DNA of 64,000 nt from Altericroceibacterium endophyticum (lineage in GTDB: Bacteria; Pseudomonadota; Alphaproteobacteria; Sphingomonadales; Sphingomonadaceae): contig NZ_WTYT01000003.1 of the NCBI RefSeq assembly GCF_009827595.1, positions 310,001 to 374,000 of the forward strand. The letters run 5' to 3'. The position numbers were made by a program, and so were the translations under genes. The number at the start of each line of letters is the position of its first letter. The first letter of the stretch is position 1. Shown here piece by piece: positions 58,824 through 64,000 of this stretch. Under the pieces are notes generated by a model. That model ran no database searches. It was not told where the DNA came from and saw nothing but the letters and a program-made list of their open reading frames with translations.

Positions 58824-61196
58824 TCACAGCGGGTTCCCGTCGCGGTCGCGGAAGATTTCGCGGCGGCCGACATGGTTGGCGGGGCCGACCAGACCTTCGC
58901 TTTCCATCCGTTCGATCCATTTGGCCGCGGTGTTGTAGCCGACGCCCATCTGGCGTTGCAGCCAGCTGCCGCTCGCCTTCTGGTTTTCGATCACGATCTG
59001 GCAGGCCTGGCGGTATTTGCGTTCTTCCGGATTGTCGGAAGCGGTCAGTTCATCCTCGAAGGACAGACCGCCGCCATCTTCGGGTTCTTCGGTGACCGAT
59101 TCGACATAATCGGGCTGGCCCTGCGCACGCCAGTGATTGGCGACCACTTCCACTTCTTCATCGGAGACAAAGGGGCCGTGGACGCGTTTCAGCGCGCCGC
59201 TGCTGGGTTTGAACAGCATGTCGCCTTTGCCCAGCAATTGTTCCGCGCCCTGTTCACCCAGAATGGTGCGCGAATCGATCCGGCTGGTGACGTGGAAGCT
59301 GATCCGGGTGGGGAGGTTGGCCTTGATCACGCCGGTGATGACATCGACCGACGGGCGCTGTGTCGCCATGATCAGATGGATGCCGGCGGCACGCGATTTC
59401 TGGCTGAGGCGCTGGATCAGCACTTCGATTTCCTTGCCCACCGTCACCATGAGGTCGGCCAGTTCGTCGACGATCAGCACGATCTGTGGCAGCGCTTCGT
59501 AATCGAGCTGTTCCTCCTCGAACAATTCCTCGCCCGTTTCGGGGTCGAAGCCCGTCTGAACGCGGCGGCCGAGCGGTTTGCCCTTGGCCTGCGCAGTCTT
59601 CACCCGTTCATTGAAACCGCCCAGATTGCGCGCGCCGATGGAGGACATCATCCGGTAGCGGCGTTCCATTTCCTCCACCGCCCATTTCAGCGCGCGGACC
59701 GACTTATGCGGTTCGGTCACCACCGGGGACAGGAGGTGCGGAATATCGTCATAGCTCTTCAGTTCGAGCACTTTGGGGTCGATCAGGATCATGCGGCATT
59801 CCGCCGGGCTGAAACGATAGAGCAGCGAGAGCAAAATACAGTTCAGCCCGACCGATTTACCCGAACCGGTGGTACCGGCGACCAGCAAATGCGGCATGGC
59901 GGCAAGATCGGCGACGATCGGTTCGCCGGCAATATCCTTGCCCAGAATGATCGGCAGATTGCCCTTGGCATCCTGAAAGGCTGCGGCAGCGACCAGTTCC
60001 TTGAAGGCTACCATCTGCCGGTCGGCATTGGGCAGTTCGATACCCATCACCGTCTTGCCCGGAATGGGGGAAACACGCGCGGAAATCGCGCTCATATTGC
60101 GGGCGATATCCTCGGCCAGGCCGATCACGCGGGCGGCCTTGATGCCGGGGGCCGGTTCCAGTTCGTACATCGTGACGACCGGGCCAGTGCGTACCGCGGT
60201 AATCTCACCCTTCACGTTGAAATCATCGAGCACATTTTCCAGCAGCCGGGCATTGCGCTCCAGTGCCAGCTTGTCGAGCTTGGGCCCGTTATTGACCGGC
60301 GGATCGGTCAGCAGATCGATGCTGGGCAGATCGAAATCGTCGAAGAAATCCTTCTGCTTCGCCTTGCCGCTCGCGATAGCGGGGGCGACCGGAGCGGTGG
60401 GGTCGGAAATTTCCGGCGCCTTGCGCGGCGGCGTTTCTGCAAAGGGAATGGCGGGGCTGGCTGTGTTGCTCTCTTCGCGGGTTGTTTCCGGCGCGGTTTT
60501 TCTCGGCTTTTCCGCTCTCTCAGAGCGTGCGCGGCGCAGTGTAGGCAGGTTCGGCAGGAAGCGGGGCAGGGTGAGCAATTGCGCCCAGTCAATGGCAAAG
60601 ACCCGGCTTATCAATGTCGCGGCACCAGCCAGAAAGGCCAGCGAAAGCGCCAGAATAGCCCAACCCTGCACCGCCTCTGGCAGCAATCCGGAAAGCGCTT
60701 CGACCAATTTGGCGCCGAGCAGCCCGGCCAGTCCGCCAAAGGATGCGGGCAGACTGCCGCCGGGCCCGTCGAAGATCAGCGACAGAACGATGCACAGCAA
60801 CAACATCGCGGCCAAAAGCATGCCCACGGTGCGCCACCAGCGGCGGCCATGCGGGGTGGCTTCATTCTCGGCATCGCGCCAGAGCTTGCGGCCAAAAGCG
60901 TATAGCAGCGGCAGCAACAATATGGCGACCGGGCCAAAAATCATCAGCACAAAATCCGCCACCCAGGCACCGGGGCGGCCCATCCAATTGTGGACATTGG
61001 ACCCTGCCGCGGCGGTGGAGGAGGATGGATCGGTTTGGCTATAGGTCAGCAGCGCCAGTGCCAGAAACAGCGCCGCAGCGAAGAGCAGCACCGCACCGGT
61101 CAGCTGCGCGGCGCGGCGCAAGCTGGCGCGGAAAGCGGCGCGCCAATCGGTCACGCTGTTCTTGCTGCCTTGTCGGCTCGCTGCCCGTGTCGCCAT
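58824..61196 (-). CDS. ftsK: DNA translocase FtsK
   Basis: 790-residue septal DNA pump coordinating chromosome dimer resolution and division. Four transmembrane helices lie in the first 180 residues (for instance GAVLLFAAALFLALALLTYS), then a Pro/Ala-rich linker, the alpha/beta RecA-like motor with Walker A GTTGSGKS at 441-448, LMVTVGKEIEVLIQRLSQKS, and a C-terminal gamma winged helix (YNTAAKWIERMESEGLVGPA) that reads KOPS sites. AGGA lies 7 bases before the ATG. Length is typical for alphaproteobacterial FtsK with a short linker. Confidence 0.95.
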   Translation of the reverse strand: MATRAASRQGSKNSVTDWRAAFRASLRRAAQLTGAVLLFAAALFLALALLTYSQTDPSSSTAAAGSNVHNWMGRPGAWVADFVLMIFGPVAILLLPLLYAFGRKLWRDAENEATPHGRRWWRTVGMLLAAMLLLCIVLSLIFDGPGGSLPASFGGLAGLLGAKLVEALSGLLPEAVQGWAILALSLAFLAGAATLISRVFAIDWAQLLTLPRFLPNLPTLRRARSERAEKPRKTAPETTREESNTASPAIPFAETPPRKAPEISDPTAPVAPAIASGKAKQKDFFDDFDLPSIDLLTDPPVNNGPKLDKLALERNARLLENVLDDFNVKGEITAVRTGPVVTMYELEPAPGIKAARVIGLAEDIARNMSAISARVSPIPGKTVMGIELPNADRQMVAFKELVAAAAFQDAKGNLPIILGKDIAGEPIVADLAAMPHLLVAGTTGSGKSVGLNCILLSLLYRFSPAECRMILIDPKVLELKSYDDIPHLLSPVVTEPHKSVRALKWAVEEMERRYRMMSSIGARNLGGFNERVKTAQAKGKPLGRRVQTGFDPETGEELFEEEQLDYEALPQIVLIVDELADLMVTVGKEIEVLIQRLSQKSRAAGIHLIMATQRPSVDVITGVIKANLPTRISFHVTSRIDSRTILGEQGAEQLLGKGDMLFKPSSGALKRVHGPFVSDEEVEVVANHWRAQGQPDYVESVTEEPEDGGGLSFEDELTASDNPEERKYRQACQIVIENQKASGSWLQRQMGVGYNTAAKWIERMESEGLVGPANHVGRREIFRDRDGNPL

Positions 61197-61297
61197 GATG
61201 CTTTCCTGATCTGTGGCCGAATAGGTGGCCCGATATGTCGCTGGAGCGCTCTATAATGCGCAAGCGGTGGAGTCCCCGTCAAGTCGGAGCAATGGGG

Positions 61298-61846
61298 TCA
61301 GGGGGTGAGACCGTCAATCGCCGCCCAGTGATTGATCCGCAATCGCCGGGCATTGCGCGGATTCATGCCCCCCAGGGCGATGACCGGCATGGTGGCCAGT
61401 GCGGCCAGTGCCTGAAATCGCATCGGCCCGAGATGCGGCGCGCCGGGATGCGAATGGGTCGGGAATATGGGGGAGATCAGGGCCATATCGGCGCGGGCAC
61501 GATTGGCCTGTGCAATCTCTGCCGGTGAATGCGCGGTGGAGAGGCGCAGCAGGCCGGGTGCCGGATGCAGGGCCGCGCGGCCATAGACACCATCTGCCCC
61601 CCATTGGCGGGCGGTTGCTGCATCATCTGCCAGCACTACCACATGGTTTGCCGATTTCGCCTGTCGCAGCAGAGCGGCAAAGCGTGCGGCCCGTTCGCGG
61701 TGAGAGAGGTGGTAATGGCGATAGATAAAGCCCGACCCGCGCGGCAGGCGTTGCAGCGCATTTTCCAGCTGCCGATCATTGCGGGCATCCGAAATCAGCC
61801 ACAATCGCGGCAGAGTATCGCAAGGCCGGGTCTGGAAATGCGCCAT
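61298..61846 (-). CDS. Thiamine-phosphate synthase-like (ThiE/TenI family) protein
   Basis: 182-residue TIM-barrel-type protein. It has the ThiE/TenI region ISPIFPTHSHPGAPHLGPM and the PVIALGGMN phosphate-binding motif near the end, plus VYGRAALHPAP. The family joins thiazole and pyrimidine parts of thiamine (ThiE) or isomerises the thiazole (TenI). The ThiE-only residues cannot be verified here, so it is called ThiE-like. The ATG at 61846 was chosen because the upstream extension is antisense to yggS. It is divergent from yggS with 22 bases between starts. Confidence 0.75.
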   Translation of the reverse strand: MAHFQTRPCDTLPRLWLISDARNDRQLENALQRLPRGSGFIYRHYHLSHRERAARFAALLRQAKSANHVVVLADDAATARQWGADGVYGRAALHPAPGLLRLSTAHSPAEIAQANRARADMALISPIFPTHSHPGAPHLGPMRFQALAALATMPVIALGGMNPRNARRLRINHWAAIDGLTP

Positions 61847-61868
61847 AGCCACGCTATAGGCGGATCCT

Positions 61869-62534
61869 ATGGATAATTCAGCCACCCCGCTCGGGAATAT
61901 TCGCCAGAAAATGGCCCATGCCTGCAAGATCTCCGGGCGCGAGGCAGATTCTGTTACCTTGATCGCCATCAGCAAGACGCATGATGCAGACCGGATTCGC
62001 CCCTTGCTGGAAGAGGGGCAGCGCGTTTTTGGGGAGAACCGCGTGCAGGAAGCGCAGGCCAAATGGCCGGCCCTGTGTGAGGATTATCCCGATACTGAAC
62101 TGCATCTTGTCGGTCAGTTGCAATCGAACAAAGCCGATGATGCCGTGGAATTGTTTGACTGCATCCATTCGCTGGACCGGATGAGCCTAGTGAAGGCGCT
62201 TGGCAAAGCGATGGATAAGGCGGATCGCCGGGTCCCCTGTTTCGTGCAGGTCAATATTGGCGAGGAAGAGCAGAAGGGTGGCTGTGCGATTGACGAGCTG
62301 CCCGCCTTGCTATCCGCGGCGCAAGATGCGGGCATACCGATTGCCGGTCTGATGTGCGTACCCCCCCTGGAAATCGAAGCCGCACCCTTCTTTGCGCTGC
62401 TGGACAAGCTCGCCCGCGATCATGGGCTGGAGGGGCGCAGCATGGGGATGAGCGGTGATTTCGAAACCGCGATCATGCTGGGTGCGACCCATATCCGCGT
62501 GGGCAGTGCCTTATTCGGTGCGCGGGAGGCCTGA
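61869..62534 (+). CDS. yggS: YggS-family PLP-homeostasis protein
   Basis: 221-residue alanine-racemase-like barrel binding pyridoxal 5'-phosphate at Lys36 in LIAISKTHDADRI. Other family motifs: VFGENRVQEAQAKW, HLVGQLQSNKADDAV and GMSGDFETAIMLGATHIRVG, all conserved. Members (YggS/PROSC/PLPBP) manage PLP and amino-acid balance and have no known catalysis. The start ATG lies in the 22-base gap to the divergent thiE-like gene, so the promoters must overlap the coding ends. Confidence 0.93.
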   Translation: MDNSATPLGNIRQKMAHACKISGREADSVTLIAISKTHDADRIRPLLEEGQRVFGENRVQEAQAKWPALCEDYPDTELHLVGQLQSNKADDAVELFDCIHSLDRMSLVKALGKAMDKADRRVPCFVQVNIGEEEQKGGCAIDELPALLSAAQDAGIPIAGLMCVPPLEIEAAPFFALLDKLARDHGLEGRSMGMSGDFETAIMLGATHIRVGSALFGAREA

Positions 62535-62554
62535 TCGGCCTACCGCCCGCCGGC

Positions 62555-64000
62555 TCAGTCGGCGACAGCTTCCAGATATTGCTGTTCTGCTTCCTCGCTG
62601 GCAGCGGTTAGCAGCATCTCTTCCACATTGTCGCGGCGTTCTGCGCGGTCCAGCTTTCCGCCGAGCAGGTCGGTGACATAGAATGTATCCACCGCTCGTT
62701 CGCCATAATGGGTCACATGGGCGGAATGCACCATCAGGGTGGATTCGAACAACGCCCGCGCCAGTCGGTTGAGCAGCGCCGGGCGATCTTTCGCATTCAC
62801 TTCGATCACGGTGAAGCGATCGCTGGCCTTGTTGTCGATCGTCACGCGCGGGCGGACTTCGAAACTGTCGGAGCGAGTGCGCGGGTTGGGCTGACGCGCC
62901 AGTTGCGGCATCAGTTCAATCTTGCCGGCCAGCGCGTCTTCGATCGCGCTTTGCAGGCGGTTGAGCTGCATTTCTTCATGGAAAGGGCGCCCCAGCGGGT
63001 CCTGAACCAGGAAATTGTCGACCGCCTTGCCCACCCTTGTGGTGTGAATGCGCGCGTCGATGATGTTTCCGCCAGCGAGGTGAATGGCGCCCGCTATGCG
63101 GAAGAACAGGCCGGGATGGTCATCGGCAATCACCGTCACCAGCGTGGCGCCGCGCGCGGCATAATATTCGCAATGGATCGACAGATGATGCGTCAGCCGT
63201 TTCGCTGCGGCATAATGCGGCAGGTTGAGCGCGATGATATCGGCAGGTTCGGACAGCCAGTAAGAGGCATCGAAACGGTCATCGAGATGTTCGATGACAT
63301 CGGACCCGTCGCCCAGCAATTCAGCGACTTCCTGCCGTTTGCGTTCCACCCGTTCATCACGGCCGCGGGTTTTGCTCCCGGGGCGCAAACGCTCTTCTGT
63401 CAGTTCGTAAAGCTGGCTCAGCAATTGCCGTTTCCAGCTGTTCCACACACCGGGCCCGACCGCGCGAATATCGACAATGGTCAGCACCAGCAATTGGCGC
63501 AACCGTTCGAGGCTCTGCGTTTGCGCGGCGAAATCCTCGATCGTTTTGGGATCGGCCAGATCGCGTTTGAAGGAGGTCGCACTCATCAGCAGATGATAGC
63601 GTACCAGCCAGCTGACCAATGCGGTCTCCCGTTCGGACAGCCCAAAGCGCGGGCAGAGTTTCAGGGCAATTTCGGCGCCCAGCACCGAATGGTCGCCATT
63701 GCGGCCCTTCGCGATGTCATGCAGCAAGGTCGCGACATAGATGACTTCGCGTGAGCCGAGCTTGTGAATGACTTCATGCGCCAGTGGGTGATCTTCGCGC
63801 AGCTCACCTTTCTCTATTCGAGAGACCAGGCCGATGGCGCGGATCGTATGCTCATCCACCGTATAATGGTGATACATGTCGAACTGCATCTGCGCGTTGA
63901 CCTTGCCGAAATCGGGCACGAAGCGTCCGAAGACCCCGGCTTCATTCATCCAGCGCAAAACGGTTTCCGGGTCGTTATGGCCGGTCAGCACGTCCATGAA
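62555..64000 (-). CDS. glnD: [Protein-PII] uridylyltransferase, C-terminal part
   Basis: The 3' 480 codons of glnD; the 5' part lies beyond the window. GlnD uridylylates and deuridylylates PII in response to glutamine. The HD domain (YVATLLHDIAKGRNGDHSVL, the deuridylylating and hydrolase part) is complete, followed by a middle helical region and two C-terminal ACT domains that sense glutamine (for example DDHPGLFFRIAGAIHLAGGN and AKDRPALLNRLARALFEST). Only the nucleotidyltransferase domain is missing from view. Its stop lies 20 bases from the yggS stop, convergent. Links to nitrogen control with gltBD at 13-19 kb. Confidence 0.95.
   Translation of the reverse strand, partial: FMDVLTGHNDPETVLRWMNEAGVFGRFVPDFGKVNAQMQFDMYHHYTVDEHTIRAIGLVSRIEKGELREDHPLAHEVIHKLGSREVIYVATLLHDIAKGRNGDHSVLGAEIALKLCPRFGLSERETALVSWLVRYHLLMSATSFKRDLADPKTIEDFAAQTQSLERLRQLLVLTIVDIRAVGPGVWNSWKRQLLSQLYELTEERLRPGSKTRGRDERVERKRQEVAELLGDGSDVIEHLDDRFDASYWLSEPADIIALNLPHYAAAKRLTHHLSIHCEYYAARGATLVTVIADDHPGLFFRIAGAIHLAGGNIIDARIHTTRVGKAVDNFLVQDPLGRPFHEEMQLNRLQSAIEDALAGKIELMPQLARQPNPRTRSDSFEVRPRVTIDNKASDRFTVIEVNAKDRPALLNRLARALFESTLMVHSAHVTHYGERAVDTFYVTDLLGGKLDRAERRDNVEEMLLTAASEEAEQQYLEAVAD

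Noticed and set aside
1-64000. tRNA, rRNA, CRISPR arrays, IS elements, prophage or attachment sites
   Set aside because: I looked in all intergenic stretches and saw no cloverleaf, no regular repeat-spacer structure, no transposase or integrase, so none is reported.

Overview
The window is a gene-dense, GC-rich chromosomal segment that looks like a sphingomonad alphaproteobacterium, most likely the Erythrobacteraceae/Altererythrobacter side. This placement is inferred from gene content: a DUF3576 lipoprotein, exosortase-A-associated glycosylation genes, PHB metabolism (phaB, phaZ), phenylalanine hydroxylase, a large TonB-dependent receptor, GlnD, a two-subunit GOGAT, and a promoter resembling the alphaproteobacterial EcfG consensus. 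I saw no rRNA, tRNA, CRISPR array, IS element or prophage. Almost everything is housekeeping or envelope biology. The only accessory-looking stretches are 53.0-54.3 kb and 56.8-58.7 kb.

Layout. 0-5.3 kb: end of an M23 peptidase gene, divergent galU/murA, a small putative stress protein, phaB with an RHH regulator, and an exported protein. 5.7-11.5 kb: DUF3576 lipoprotein, leuS-lptE-holA, converging on rnd-lptC-lptA. 12.2-19.4 kb: ung, a DksA-like zinc finger, gltD and gltB. 19.7-25.3 kb: an acidic membrane protein and a divergent exosortase-A-type glycosyltransferase / O-glycosylation ligase pair (with a tiny coupled membrane ORF), then phaZ. 25.5-31.9 kb: an ABC exporter, an M13 metallopeptidase, a GlsB-like protein, and two acidic lipoproteins flanking phhA. 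32-38.5 kb: recQ, a beta-helix protein, a second DksA-like protein, xthA-ribA, lolA and rpmG. 38.6-42.7 kb: a tightly packed pabBC - aminotransferase - pseudouridine synthase - arfB operon. 42.8-48.6 kb: EF-hand protein - response regulator - histidine kinase - M1 aminopeptidase, all on the minus strand. 48.6-53 kb: divergent aminopeptidase P and oligopeptidase B, then a thioesterase. 53-58.7 kb: MarR-type regulator divergent from a TonB receptor, a PAS-GGDEF protein and small genes. 58.8-64 kb: ftsK, thiE-like, yggS and the 3' part of glnD.

Themes. LPS export is represented by lptE, lptC and lptA. Nitrogen assimilation is represented by gltBD and glnD. PHB is represented by synthesis (phaB) and breakdown (phaZ) at separate loci. 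Five exopeptidase/oligopeptidase-type genes (M23, M13, M1, M24, S9) are spread over the window.

The most interesting sequence-level signals are: a ribA gene whose best start is a CTG with a good Shine-Dalgarno, overlapping the xthA stop and restoring a degenerate RibB-like N-terminal domain; tandem TGTCGCA repeats at helical-turn spacing upstream of the EF-hand/two-component operon; a near-consensus promoter two to four bases from the galU start (leaderless mRNA) embedded in a perfect inverted repeat; and a palindrome between the MarR-type regulator and the TonB receptor. I found no clearly new multi-gene defence or mobile system.
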